A DNA stretch of 10,112 nucleotides, taken from Minisyncoccota bacterium (lineage in GTDB: Bacteria; Patescibacteriota; Minisyncoccia; JAHIHE01; JAGLIN01). Each line of letters begins with the position of its first letter. The first letter of the stretch is position 1. The notes under the pieces are model-generated. The model was not told where the DNA came from. It was given only the letters and a program-made list of their open reading frames with translations, and ran no database searches. Position numbers and translations under genes: made by a program. The stretch is from contig JAGLSJ010000019.1 of NCBI GenBank assembly GCA_023270095.1, forward strand, positions 1-10,112. Direction: 5' to 3'. Below, in pieces: positions 1 through 7,136 of the stretch.

Positions 1-1034
1 ATATATTCTTTGCCTTCAGTTCGCAAGAGTCCTTGGTCAATGGCATTTGACATCGAACCAGAATCTAATAATTTCTGCCAATTAATAATATTGGCGCGAA
101 TGAATTTTTCTTCAAAGTCTGAATGGATTGCACTCCCTGCTTGTGGGGCAGTGGAATCTTTTTTAATGGTCCAGGCACGCGTTTCAACTTTTCCTGTCGT
201 GATATAAGTAATTAGTCCAAGTGATTCGTAACATTTCTTCACAAGATCATCAAGACTGGAAACATTTTCGTCAAGATCTGTTTCATTTTTGAATTCTTGG
301 ACTTCCTCAGGTGACAAATCCATCAGGTCAAGTTCAAATTTAATTGGAATAAATAATTTATTTTTGATTTCTGGTAAAATTGAATTTTCGTCAATTTTTT
401 GATCTTCGTTCACATTAACAACATAAAGAATTGGCTTGTTTGTGAGAAGTTGCAGCCCCTTGATAGCATTTTTTTCATTTTCGCTTAGCTCAACGCTGTT
501 AGCAAATTTTTCATTTTCAAGCGCTAATTTATATTTTTCAAGAACATTTTGAAGCTCAATTGCTTCTTTTTTTCCTGCCCTAACATCTCTTTGAATTTTT
601 AACAAACCTTTGTTAATTGTTTCTAAGTCAGCTAAAATCAATTCAAGATTAATCGTATCAATGTCATCGCTAGGATTGATTTTCCCACTAACATGAATGA
701 TATTTCCGTTTTCAAATCCACGCACAATATGAACGATCATATCAACCTCTCTAATATTTGAGAGAAATTTGTTTCCTAATCCTTCTCCTTTATGAGCATC
801 TTTGACAAGTCCTGCAATGTCCACAAATTCAATTGCTGTCGGAATGATTTTTTCGGTTTGTGAAAATTCGGCGAGCTTGGCAAGTCTTTCATCTGGAACT
901 TTGACAATTCCGACATTTGGATCAATCGTACAAAATGGATAATTTGAAATGTCGATTTCTTTTTTGGTTATTGTTTTGAAAAGTGTTGATTTGCCGACAT
1001 TTGGCAAGCCCACAATTCCGACTGAAAATCCCAT
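1..1034 (-). CDS. ychF: YchF/OLA1-family P-loop ATPase, 3' end cut by the window edge
   Basis: Universally conserved Obg-related nucleotide-binding protein that associates with ribosomes and, in studied members, prefers ATP over GTP. The minus-strand reading frame is open from the ATG at 1034 to the window edge (344 codons). The start reads MGFSVGIVGLPNVGKST, an exact bacterial YchF N-terminus with the P-loop (G1). It continues with NYPFCTIDPNVG, the G3 region DIAGLVKDAHKGEG and NVNE in place of the GTPase NKxD; the last of these is the hallmark of ATP specificity in the family. The C-terminal TGS region is recognisable (TRAWTIKKDSTAPQAG, then IHSDFEEKFIRA) and the frame leaves the window at TEGKEY. 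Family members are about 363 residues, so roughly 20 are missing. No Shine-Dalgarno site precedes the start. The gene is separated from the upstream small secreted protein by a terminator, so it is probably transcribed on its own. Confidence 0.97.
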   Translation of the reverse strand, partial: MGFSVGIVGLPNVGKSTLFKTITKKEIDISNYPFCTIDPNVGIVKVPDERLAKLAEFSQTEKIIPTAIEFVDIAGLVKDAHKGEGLGNKFLSNIREVDMIVHIVRGFENGNIIHVSGKINPSDDIDTINLELILADLETINKGLLKIQRDVRAGKKEAIELQNVLEKYKLALENEKFANSVELSENEKNAIKGLQLLTNKPILYVVNVNEDQKIDENSILPEIKNKLFIPIKFELDLMDLSPEEVQEFKNETDLDENVSSLDDLVKKCYESLGLITYITTGKVETRAWTIKKDSTAPQAGSAIHSDFEEKFIRANIINWQKLLDSGSMSNAIDQGLLRTEGKEY

Positions 1035-1139
1035 GGCGTTAGTATTAAGTATTAAACTTTTTTAATTTTATTATGTTGTATTCTTTCCTAAAGCTTACTT
1101 TAAAATCTCAGTTAGGTCAATTTAGATTAAAATATAAAT

Positions 1140-1182
1140 AAAAAAAGAAGGAATGTAACCAGTCGGCTTATCAATCCCTTCT
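1140..1182 (-). terminator. Intrinsic terminator overlapping the end of the small secreted-protein gene
   Basis: On the minus strand, AGAAGGGAT (1182-1174) pairs with ATTCCTTCT (1154-1146), giving nine base pairs with one G-U, followed by a run of T. An inner pairing, TAA(G)CC with GGTTA, extends the stem. The 5' arm is formed by the last three codons (Arg-Arg-Asp), and the stop codon lies just inside the stem, so termination occurs directly at the end of the gene. It insulates ychF from this gene. Confidence 0.85.
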
Positions 1183-1374
1183 AACTAGAAACACCACAGC
1201 AAATAGTCCAGCTATGGCAAATATTGCTTCAAATCCAGGTTCTTCAATTTCTTCTGGAAATTCATTTTGTATTTGTATTTTTGTTTCGTTGGTTTCTGTT
1301 GCGACATTTTTTGCTGTTACATTCGTTACTAGCATCAGTATTAGCAATAAAGCTATTAATATTTTTATTTTCAA
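1171..1374 (-). CDS. Tiny secreted protein with signal peptide and PGF-CTERM-like C-terminal tail
   Basis: A 67-residue product of unknown function. Residues 1-21 are a signal peptide (MKIK, a Leu/Ile-rich core, then VTNVTA with a plausible signal peptidase I site after Ala21). About 25 polar residues rich in Glu, Thr and Asn follow (KNVATETNETKIQ...). The C-terminus has a tripartite sorting-signal layout: the motif PGF preceded by acidic residues (EEIEEPGFEAIF), a hydrophobic segment, and a terminal RRD. This closely resembles archaeal PGF-CTERM tails processed by archaeosortase A. The start codon is TTG at 1374; it is supported by GAGGAG about 10 bases upstream and by the immediate signal peptide. 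If both ends are removed, the mature peptide is only about 25 residues. No sortase-like gene is in the window. A plain two-membrane-span microprotein is the alternative. Confidence 0.72.
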   Translation of the reverse strand: MKIKILIALLLILMLVTNVTAKNVATETNETKIQIQNEFPEEIEEPGFEAIFAIAGLFAVVFLVRRD

Positions 1375-1477
1375 TTTTCTCTATCTCCTCTTAAATTTTG
1401 CGATATTATAAAGATTATCATAATATATCACTCTGTCAATATTAATTATAATTTGCTCTTCCAAAATCTTATATTTC

Positions 1478-1486
1478 TGCTATAAT
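1478..1486 (+). promoter_or_regulatory. Extended -10 promoter of the channel/sugar-nucleotide operon
   Basis: TGC-TATAAT is a perfect -10 with the TGn extension. The best -35 candidate, TTCCAA at 1459-1464 with 16-base spacing, is weak, as is common for extended -10 promoters. Transcription would begin near 1493, giving a leader of about 22 bases before the ATG at 1515 and no Shine-Dalgarno site. Confidence 0.65.
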
Positions 1487-1514
1487 AAAAGCATAAAAAA
1501 TTAATAAAATAACT

Positions 1515-2597
1515 ATGATTGACTATTTTGGACAATTAAACCAAGCATTAGGCACATATACAGGAATAACAATTGCTTCGTACATCGTGGCAATACTTAT
1601 TTTAGTCGTTTTTTTTATTCTAGCTCAGATTACAAACTTTCTGTTTAATAAGGTCTTTAAAGCTTTGACCGCAAAGACTAAAAATGACATGGATGACAAG
1701 ATAATGAAAATATTGAATATGCCAATCTTCTATTCCGTTGTTCTTCTCGGTATTTTCCAGTCTTTTAGTTATATTGGTGTTGTGACAAGATATTCTGATG
1801 ATTTTTCGAAGATTATAAAATCAATAGCATTAATCATTTGGATTTATGCAATATCGAAACTTGTGCGAGTTATAATTACCGGGGTTGGTTTTAAATTTGC
1901 TGAAAAAACAAAATCTACCTTAGATGATGAATTAATGCCCCTTTTTAAAAATTTAAGTAACATTGTTATATTTTTTGTCGGCATTATGATTTTTCTTAAA
2001 ATGTGGAACATTGATATTACGCCTCTTCTGGCCTCCGCTGGTATTATGGGTTTTGTGATCGCTTTTGCCGCTCAAGATACCTTGGCTCATTTATTTGGAG
2101 GAATTTCTATTTATTTTGACAAACCTTTTCGAGTAGGTGATCGGATTCAGTTGGAAAGTGGAGAATTTGGTGATGTTTTAGAAATTGGAATAAGATCAAC
2201 AAGAATTAAAACTGTCGATGAAACAGTCATTGTTATTCCAAATAATATCATTGCTGGCTCTAAGATCATAAACTATAATCAACCAGCTGCAAAAATTAAA
2301 GAAAAGATAATCGTGAAAGTTGCTTATGGGTCTGATATTGATAAAGTAAAAAAGATCCTTTTTGGGATTATGGAGAACATAGATGAAATTGAAAAGGATC
2401 CAGCTCCTAATGTTTCTCTTACTGAGCTTGGAGACTTTTCCTTAAATTTTTTGATTGTAGCATGGGTTGATAGTCCTAAAAAGAAATTTACTGTCAAGAC
2501 TAAGATAAACGAAGAAGTCTATAATAGATTTAACAAAGAGGGTATAATAATCCCTTATCCAACGCAAGATATATATTTAAAAAATAATAAAAAATAA
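1515..2597 (+). CDS. MscS-family mechanosensitive ion channel
   Basis: Inner-membrane small-conductance mechanosensitive channel homologue of 360 residues, expected to open under membrane tension and release solutes during hypo-osmotic shock. Hydrophobic segments lie at about residues 17-40, 69-91, 98-123 and 146-164, followed by the pore helix region at 168-199. The family signature is clear: ASAGIMGFVIAFAAQDTLAH, then FGGISIYFDKPFRVGDRI at about 194-211, and the beta-domain stretch with VIVIPNNIIAGSKIINYNQ at about 238-256. The C-terminal alpha/beta domain ends in PTQDIYL, as is usual. It has more N-terminal membrane segments than the three of E. coli MscS, as is common for YbdG/YnaI-like relatives. 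It is the first gene of a block with gaps of only three bases or small overlaps, so it is probably co-transcribed with sugar-nucleotide genes; no direct functional link is apparent. Confidence 0.93.
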   Translation: MIDYFGQLNQALGTYTGITIASYIVAILILVVFFILAQITNFLFNKVFKALTAKTKNDMDDKIMKILNMPIFYSVVLLGIFQSFSYIGVVTRYSDDFSKIIKSIALIIWIYAISKLVRVIITGVGFKFAEKTKSTLDDELMPLFKNLSNIVIFFVGIMIFLKMWNIDITPLLASAGIMGFVIAFAAQDTLAHLFGGISIYFDKPFRVGDRIQLESGEFGDVLEIGIRSTRIKTVDETVIVIPNNIIAGSKIINYNQPAAKIKEKIIVKVAYGSDIDKVKKILFGIMENIDEIEKDPAPNVSLTELGDFSLNFLIVAWVDSPKKKFTVKTKINEEVYNRFNKEGIIIPYPTQDIYLKNNKK

Positions 2598-2600
2598 TAT

Positions 2601-3872
2601 ATGCAAGCAGTAATTTTAGCGGCTGGATCGTCGAAAAGATTCTGGCCGTTGGCTGAAGGTGAGCACAAAACTCTTTTTAAGATTATGGGCAAGTCAATTA
2701 TTCAATGGACAATAGAAAGCCTTAAAAAATCTGGAATTAAGGAAATAATAATTATACAGTCACTTAAAAAGGATATTGAGAATGAACTTGGAGATGGTTC
2801 AAGATTCGGCGTGAACATAAAATATGAGATTCAAAAAAAAGCAAAAGGTGGAGGAGAGGCAGTTTTGTTAGCAAGAGAACATATAAAAAATAATTTTTTT
2901 GTGTTGAATGCTAACCATTTTGATGCTGAAAAGATTATACCCTTAATTATAAAAAAGCAAAAAGAATCCAAGTCTGATATGATATTAGTTGGCAGAAAAA
3001 CTGGTATTCCGTGGAATTATGGAATATTGAAATTAAAAGACGATAAGGTATTAGAAGTTGTTGAAAAACCAAAAAAAGGTAAAGAGCCTTCTGATATAAA
3101 AGTGATTGGTATATATTATTTGCCTAAGGAGTTTTTTTCATATCATGATCGTGTTGAAAAAAATAATGATTCTCTTGAAGATACGATTAATCTTTTTGCA
3201 AGTGAAAAAGAAGCGGAAGTTGTTTTAACAAATCTGGATATCCCTTCATTAAAACATCCTTGGGATCTTTTAAAAACTATTCGAATGATTTTGGATAGCA
3301 AAATTAAAAAAGCAAAAATTTCTCCAAAAGCAAAAATTTCTCCAAAAGCAACGATAAAAGGGAAGGTGATAATTGAAGATGGTGTAAAAATTTATGAAAA
3401 TGCAGTTATAAATGGACCGTGTTATATAGGTAAAAATGTAATTATTGGAAATAACTCTATAGTTAGAAATTTTACAAACTTAGAAGGAGATGTTCTTGTT
3501 GGTGCAAATGCTGAGGTAGCAAGATGCAACTTACAAGCTGGAGTTCATATGCATTCTGGTTTTCTTGGAGATTCTTTTATCGGTAGAGGATCAAAAATAG
3601 GTGCTGGTATTGTTTCTGCAAATGTTAGAATTGATAGAGGCGGGATTCAATCAGTGATTAGAGAAAACAAAGTTGATACTGGACAAAAATCTTTTGGATT
3701 AGCAATGGGACAAAAATCTTTTTTAGGAATAAATGTAAGTACGATGCCTGGCATATTTATTGGTTCAAATTGTGTAGTTGGTCCAGGGTCAGTAGTAAAA
3801 GAAAATATAAAATCAAATATGATTTATTATACAGAGCATAAAAATATAATTAAAAAAAATAAAAAACAATGA
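2601..3872 (+). CDS. GlmU-like bifunctional protein: sugar-1-phosphate nucleotidyltransferase plus left-handed beta-helix acyltransferase domain
   Basis: A cytoplasmic enzyme of 423 residues. The N-terminal Rossmann-type nucleotidyltransferase domain (about 1-230) starts MQAVILAAGSSKRFWPL, with a catalytic-type lysine region HKTLFKI at 22-28 and EKPKKG at 155-160. The C-terminal half (about 235-405) is hexapeptide-repeat beta-helix (KAKISP, KATIKG, GKNVIIGNNS, GRGSKIGAGI, GSNCVVGPGS) typical of acyltransferases. The architecture is that of archaeal/CPR GlmU-like proteins making UDP-N-acetylhexosamines or related NDP-sugars; the actual substrate cannot be read from the sequence. Two oddities are seen. 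The usual AAGxGxR has Ser for the second Gly, and the metal-binding NGD is NAN (residues 103-105, in VLNANHFD), so nucleotidyl transfer may be altered or lost. It starts three bases after the channel gene and overlaps the next gene by four bases (ATGA). Confidence 0.88.
   Translation: MQAVILAAGSSKRFWPLAEGEHKTLFKIMGKSIIQWTIESLKKSGIKEIIIIQSLKKDIENELGDGSRFGVNIKYEIQKKAKGGGEAVLLAREHIKNNFFVLNANHFDAEKIIPLIIKKQKESKSDMILVGRKTGIPWNYGILKLKDDKVLEVVEKPKKGKEPSDIKVIGIYYLPKEFFSYHDRVEKNNDSLEDTINLFASEKEAEVVLTNLDIPSLKHPWDLLKTIRMILDSKIKKAKISPKAKISPKATIKGKVIIEDGVKIYENAVINGPCYIGKNVIIGNNSIVRNFTNLEGDVLVGANAEVARCNLQAGVHMHSGFLGDSFIGRGSKIGAGIVSANVRIDRGGIQSVIRENKVDTGQKSFGLAMGQKSFLGINVSTMPGIFIGSNCVVGPGSVVKENIKSNMIYYTEHKNIIKKNKKQ
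3312..3347 (+). repeat. Perfect tandem duplication of 18 bases within the beta-helix domain
   Basis: The unit GCAAAAATTTCTCCAAAA occurs twice head to tail and adds the extra residues KAKISP KAKISP. Eighteen bases equal exactly one hexapeptide, so the duplication adds one side of a beta-helix coil without breaking frame. The identical copies point to a recent slippage event. Confidence 0.95.
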
Positions 3873-4495
3873 AAATAATTCTAGATTTTGATGATACTAT
3901 ATTCGATACATTTCAGGTTATGCAGGAGTTTCGAAAAATTTTTAATCGTCTTGGATTTACAGATGATGAGTTTTGGAGTGCTTATCAGCAATGCAAAAAA
4001 GATATTAATGATTTTAACCCTGATATTTTTTTGGACACAATAGAAAGAGCAAGGTCTTACGACAAAAAGAAGGCAAAAGAAGGCATGCAAAATTTAACTG
4101 AAAGATTTAGTGATTTTATTTTTTCAGATTTTTTCTGTTTTTTAAATATTGCAAAAAAAGAAGAGTTAATCCTTCTTTCATACGGTTTATCTGATTTTCA
4201 GAAAAACAAGATTGAAAAATCTGGTATTATTCCCTATTTCAGTGAAATTATTATAACTTCACGAGATAAGGCAGAAGATGTTGAAGAAATTCAAAACAAA
4301 TACAAAGAGAAATTAGTCTTCATAGAGGATAAGGCAGAGAGTATTGATAGCGTAAAAAAGAAATTGCCTGAAGTTACGACGATGAAAATAATCAGACCAC
4401 AAGGAGGTCATATTGAAAAAAAATCAGAATTAACTAATTATATAATTCAGGATTTATTTCGACTTGAGGATATAATTAATAATTTAAGAGATTAG
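3869..4495 (+). CDS. HAD-superfamily hydrolase (predicted phosphatase)
   Basis: A cytoplasmic protein of 208 residues. The N-terminus has HAD motif I, LDFDDTIFDT, with nucleophile Asp6 and acid/base Asp8. An alpha-helical cap region follows (about 15-95). Motif II is the serine in ILLSYG (Ser104) and motif IV is FIEDKAESID (Glu153-Asp154, with Asp160 downstream); a lysine for motif III is available at 134 or nearby. This is the layout of phosphoglycolate-phosphatase-like C1-cap phosphatases. Its start overlaps the previous stop as ATGA, and it lies three bases before the phosphomannomutase gene, so translational coupling is likely. In this setting it may act on a sugar phosphate, for example in making a sugar precursor for nucleotide activation, but the substrate is unknown. 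Alternatively it could be a housekeeping phosphatase carried along in the operon. Confidence 0.85.
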   Translation: MKIILDFDDTIFDTFQVMQEFRKIFNRLGFTDDEFWSAYQQCKKDINDFNPDIFLDTIERARSYDKKKAKEGMQNLTERFSDFIFSDFFCFLNIAKKEELILLSYGLSDFQKNKIEKSGIIPYFSEIIITSRDKAEDVEEIQNKYKEKLVFIEDKAESIDSVKKKLPEVTTMKIIRPQGGHIEKKSELTNYIIQDLFRLEDIINNLRD

Positions 4496-4498
4496 TTT

Positions 4499-5860
4499 AT
4501 GACGAAAATAGATGAATCAATTTTTAAGGCATATGATATTAGGGGAATTTATCCTAGTCAACTAGACGAGAAAACCGCTTATGAAATTGGAAGGGGATAT
4601 GCAACTTTTATTTTGAAAGAAAATCCAAAAGCAGAAGATATTGTGGTTGGATCTGATATGCGAATTTCATCGCCGTCATTAAAAAAAGAGTTGATTAGGG
4701 GAATTATTGATAGTGGTTTAAGTGTAATTGATATTGGGCTAGTAAGCACGCCCACATTTTATTTTGCAGTTGGTTTTTATGGTTATGATGGTGGAATTCA
4801 GGTTTCGGCATCTCATAATCCAAAAGAATATAATGGATTTAAACTTGTTAAAGAAAGATCATTACCAATTAGCAAGGACACTGGAATCATAGAGATTAAA
4901 AATATTATTTTAGATGGTAGTTTTGTAGAATCAGAAAAAAAAGGAGAGGTTGTTGAAAAAGAAAATGTTTTAGATGATCTTGCAGTTGATCAATTTTCTG
5001 ATTTAGATATTTCAGGAATTAAAAAATTTAAAATCGTCATTGATGCTGCAAATTCTATGGGAGCTCTTGATATGGAAGAATTTTTTGGAAAAGTTCCAGT
5101 TGAATTGGTTAAAGTTAATTTTGAGCTTGATGGAACTTTTCCATCTCATGAAGCAGATCCTCTCAAAGAAGAAAATCTTGAACTTTTGAAACAAAAAGTG
5201 ATTGAAACTGGAGCAGATTTTGGAATTTCGCCAGATGGTGACGGAGACAGATATTTTTTTGTTGATGAAAAAGGAAATTCTTTAAGACAGGAAATTCTCA
5301 GAGGTATTATGGCACAGATTGAACTTGCAGATAATCAAGGAGCGACAGTTTGTTATGATATTAGACCAGGAAGAATTACAAAAGATATGATTGATGAAAT
5401 GGGTGGAAAATCAATTGTTACTCCAGTTGGTCATTCTCTTATCAAAGAAATCATGATTAAAAATGATGCTATTTTCGGAGGAGAATCATCGGGTCATTAT
5501 TTTTATCGAAAATCTTATGGAACTTTTGAAATGCCTTTTGTTCTCGTGGCAAAATTTTTGAAGTTTCTTTCCGAAAAAAGTGCGCCATTTTCAGAAATTG
5601 TGGCACCATATAAAAAATATTTTCATTCAGGCGAGATAAATTTTAAGGTTGATAGTGTGCAAGAAAAAATGGACGAGATTGAGAAAATATATAACGATGG
5701 AAAAATTATTAAACTTGACGGAGTTACTGTTGAATATTCTGATTGGTGGTTTAATTTACGAGGATCGAACACAGAACCAGTAATTAGACTAAATCTTGAG
5801 GCAAAAACTAAAGAAATTATGGAAGAAAAAATAAAAGAAGTATCTGACGCTTTACAATAA
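4499..5860 (+). CDS. manB: Phosphomannomutase/phosphoglucomutase
   Basis: Alpha-D-phosphohexomutase of 453 residues, the usual length, interconverting hexose-6-phosphate and hexose-1-phosphate through a phosphoserine. All four family signatures are intact: FKAYDIRGIYP at 9-19; the catalytic loop SASHNP at 103-108 with phosphoserine Ser105; the Mg-binding DGDGDR at 246-251; and the sugar-binding GGESSGH at 327-333. The phosphate-binding loop RGSNTEPVIRL is at 421-431. GGESSGH and the overall form are those of dual-specificity PMM/PGM enzymes, which act on mannose and glucose phosphates. Adjacent nucleotidyltransferase and isomerase-like genes favour mannose-1-phosphate supply for GDP-mannose. 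The gene follows the HAD gene by three bases without a good Shine-Dalgarno site, and is followed by a short hairpin. The symbol manB is by homology; phosphoglucosamine mutase is less likely because the metal loop is DGDGDR, whereas glucosamine mutases usually have DGDADR. Confidence 0.94.
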   Translation: MTKIDESIFKAYDIRGIYPSQLDEKTAYEIGRGYATFILKENPKAEDIVVGSDMRISSPSLKKELIRGIIDSGLSVIDIGLVSTPTFYFAVGFYGYDGGIQVSASHNPKEYNGFKLVKERSLPISKDTGIIEIKNIILDGSFVESEKKGEVVEKENVLDDLAVDQFSDLDISGIKKFKIVIDAANSMGALDMEEFFGKVPVELVKVNFELDGTFPSHEADPLKEENLELLKQKVIETGADFGISPDGDGDRYFFVDEKGNSLRQEILRGIMAQIELADNQGATVCYDIRPGRITKDMIDEMGGKSIVTPVGHSLIKEIMIKNDAIFGGESSGHYFYRKSYGTFEMPFVLVAKFLKFLSEKSAPFSEIVAPYKKYFHSGEINFKVDSVQEKMDEIEKIYNDGKIIKLDGVTVEYSDWWFNLRGSNTEPVIRLNLEAKTKEIMEEKIKEVSDALQ

Positions 5861-5883
5861 TTAAGGAAGTTTAACCTCCTTAA
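5861..5883 (+). other. Small hairpin directly after the phosphomutase stop codon
   Basis: TTAAGGA pairs perfectly with TCCTTAA across a nine-base loop. No T-run follows, so it is a poor intrinsic terminator. It may protect the 3' end, mark an RNA processing site, or modulate read-through into the gene at 5912. Confidence 0.45.
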
Positions 5884-5911
5884 TCGAGAGTTTATAAATT
5901 AAATTATTGAT

Positions 5912-6898
5912 ATGATTGGAGCAATTTTATGTGGGGGATATGGGAAAAGACTTAAACCTTTGACTGATAATGTGCCAAAGCCTCTTTTGGAAATCAAAAA
6001 AGATTATACCATTTTAGATAAGCAAATTTTGCAATTTAAATATGCTGGAGTAGATAGAGCAGTCTTGCTTTGTGGACATTTACACGAAAAAATTCAAGAG
6101 AGGTTTGGAGAAAAATGGAATGGGGTTGAAATAAATTATTTAATCGAGGACGAACCAAGAGGAACTTTATATGCCATTAATAATTTGATGGAAAATTTTG
6201 ATTCTGATAATTATATTATTCGGAATGGAGATGTTGTCTGTGATGTAAATATCAAAGAGATGATTGAAGAGCATAAGAACCAGATGATTATGTATATTAC
6301 GCCACTTGTTTCTCCTTATGGGATAGCGGAATTATCAGAAAAGAAAATTATTGGATTTAAAGAAAAGCCAGTTTTAAATCATTATCTGAATGCAGGAATA
6401 TATATAATATCAAAAGAATTAAAGACTCTTATTTCGAAATATAAAGAGGGATCGATTGAAGATTTGATTTTTCCAGAGATAGCAAAGTCTGGACTAATGA
6501 ATTATTACAAGGAAGATGTCTTTTGGCAGTCAGTTGATTCTATCAAAGATTTAAAAAGGGTTAATGATGAATATAGCAACAAAGAGGATAAGCCTTGGGG
6601 ATATGAAAAGACGATAGTTTTAACTGATAAATATTTAACAAAAGAATTGTATCTTATGAAAAATGAAGGAACCTCGCATCATAAACATTCCAAAAAAGAC
6701 GAGACCATGCACATTACTTTTGGTGAAGTGTTGATTAAATTTGATGATAGAGAGACTAGTGTAAAAAAGAACAAAACTATCAGAATAGAGCCTTGTACAC
6801 CGCATACAATTTTGGCATTGGAAAATACGATATTACAAGAATATTCAACGCCTCATCCTAATGATACAATTAGAATAAAAGATAAATATGATAGATAA
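5912..6898 (+). CDS. Sugar-1-phosphate nucleotidyltransferase fused to a mannose-6-phosphate-isomerase-like cupin
   Basis: A protein of 328 residues. Residues 1-222 are a nucleotidyltransferase of the mannose-1-phosphate guanylyltransferase / glucose-1-phosphate thymidylyltransferase type: MIGAILCGGYGKRLKPLTD, VPKPLLEI at 21-28, PRGTLYAI at 82-89, the metal-binding NGD at 105-107, GFKEKP at 148-153 and LNAGIYI at 159-165. Residues 225-328 are a small cupin starting KPWGYE, as in type II phosphomannose isomerases. Its metal ligands are probably His257, His259, Glu264 and His298 (HHKHSKKDE and TPHTI). The fusion could carry out mannose-6-phosphate isomerisation and GDP-mannose formation, with the neighbouring phosphomutase providing the middle step. 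It is much shorter than classical bifunctional AlgA/ManC (about 470 residues), and the nucleotidyltransferase half is more HddC/RmlA-like, so the exact sugar is uncertain. No Shine-Dalgarno site precedes the ATG, and no clear terminator follows. Confidence 0.88.
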   Translation: MIGAILCGGYGKRLKPLTDNVPKPLLEIKKDYTILDKQILQFKYAGVDRAVLLCGHLHEKIQERFGEKWNGVEINYLIEDEPRGTLYAINNLMENFDSDNYIIRNGDVVCDVNIKEMIEEHKNQMIMYITPLVSPYGIAELSEKKIIGFKEKPVLNHYLNAGIYIISKELKTLISKYKEGSIEDLIFPEIAKSGLMNYYKEDVFWQSVDSIKDLKRVNDEYSNKEDKPWGYEKTIVLTDKYLTKELYLMKNEGTSHHKHSKKDETMHITFGEVLIKFDDRETSVKKNKTIRIEPCTPHTILALENTILQEYSTPHPNDTIRIKDKYDR

Positions 6899-6961
6899 TT
6901 TTGCGACAAGCATTATATTAGAAAGAGTAGATGTTTTTATAATTAGCTATTGTTTGTATCC

Positions 6962-6990
6962 TTGACAGGAATTATTAAATATAGTAATAT
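6962..6990 (+). promoter_or_regulatory. Near-consensus sigma70 promoter of the small-gene cluster
   Basis: TTGACA at 6962-6967, a 17-base spacer and TAATAT at 6985-6990. Transcription should begin near 6997, about 220 bases before the first small coding region. This is the best-matching promoter on the plus strand of the window. Confidence 0.82.
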
Positions 6991-6996
6991 TCTTAT

Positions 6997-7132
6997 TAAG
7001 TGTGTAATAATTTATACAAAAGCAATGGCAGTTAGATTTCGAAAAAAGAATATTGGATTTCTCACCCCTTGTTTTTCGATTTTAAATTTGTTACTCGTAA
7101 AAAGATAATCTCAATTAAGAGGTTATTTTTTT
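6997..7132 (+). ncRNA. Structured leader or small RNA ending in an intrinsic terminator
   Basis: The predicted transcript from the promoter above would be about 135 nt if it stops at 7132. It contains a perfect eight-pair stem, TCGAAAAA (7039-7046) with TTTTTCGA (7072-7079), closed by a 25-base loop containing TTCTCACCCCTTG, and then the terminator hairpin. It could be a stand-alone small RNA or an attenuator controlling the three small genes. A 27-codon reading frame, 7025-7108, lies within it. That frame ends inside the terminator stem and is rich in Leu near its end, but it has no ribosome binding site. I do not recognise a known riboswitch class. Confidence 0.5.
7105..7132 (+). terminator. 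Intrinsic terminator between promoter and small-gene cluster
   Basis: ATAATCTC (7105-7112) pairs with GAGGTTAT (7119-7126) through eight pairs including one G-U. The loop is AATTAA and a run of seven T follows. Its place downstream of a strong promoter and upstream of strong ribosome binding sites suggests conditional termination or a separate small RNA. Confidence 0.72.
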
Positions 7133-7136
7133 ATGG

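Noticed and set aside
10..207. 65-codon plus-strand frame
   Set aside because: Lies entirely antisense to the well-conserved C-terminal part of ychF; no ribosome binding site and no recognisable protein features.
1214..1411. 65-codon plus-strand frame with a hydrophobic end
   Set aside because: Mirror of the secreted-peptide gene on the minus strand, which has a start-supporting ribosome binding site, signal peptide and terminator.
1428..1439. TTGACA on the minus strand upstream of the secreted-peptide gene
   Set aside because: A perfect -35 (1439-1434), but the candidate -10 boxes sit at 14 or 23 bases, outside the normal spacing; not called as a promoter.
3881..4090. Minus-strand frame with Cys and Phe
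   Set aside because: Antisense to the HAD gene and its motif I; composition typical of an antisense shadow.
5012..5194. Minus-strand 60-codon frame
   Set aside because: Antisense to the middle of the phosphomutase, which is intact and conserved.
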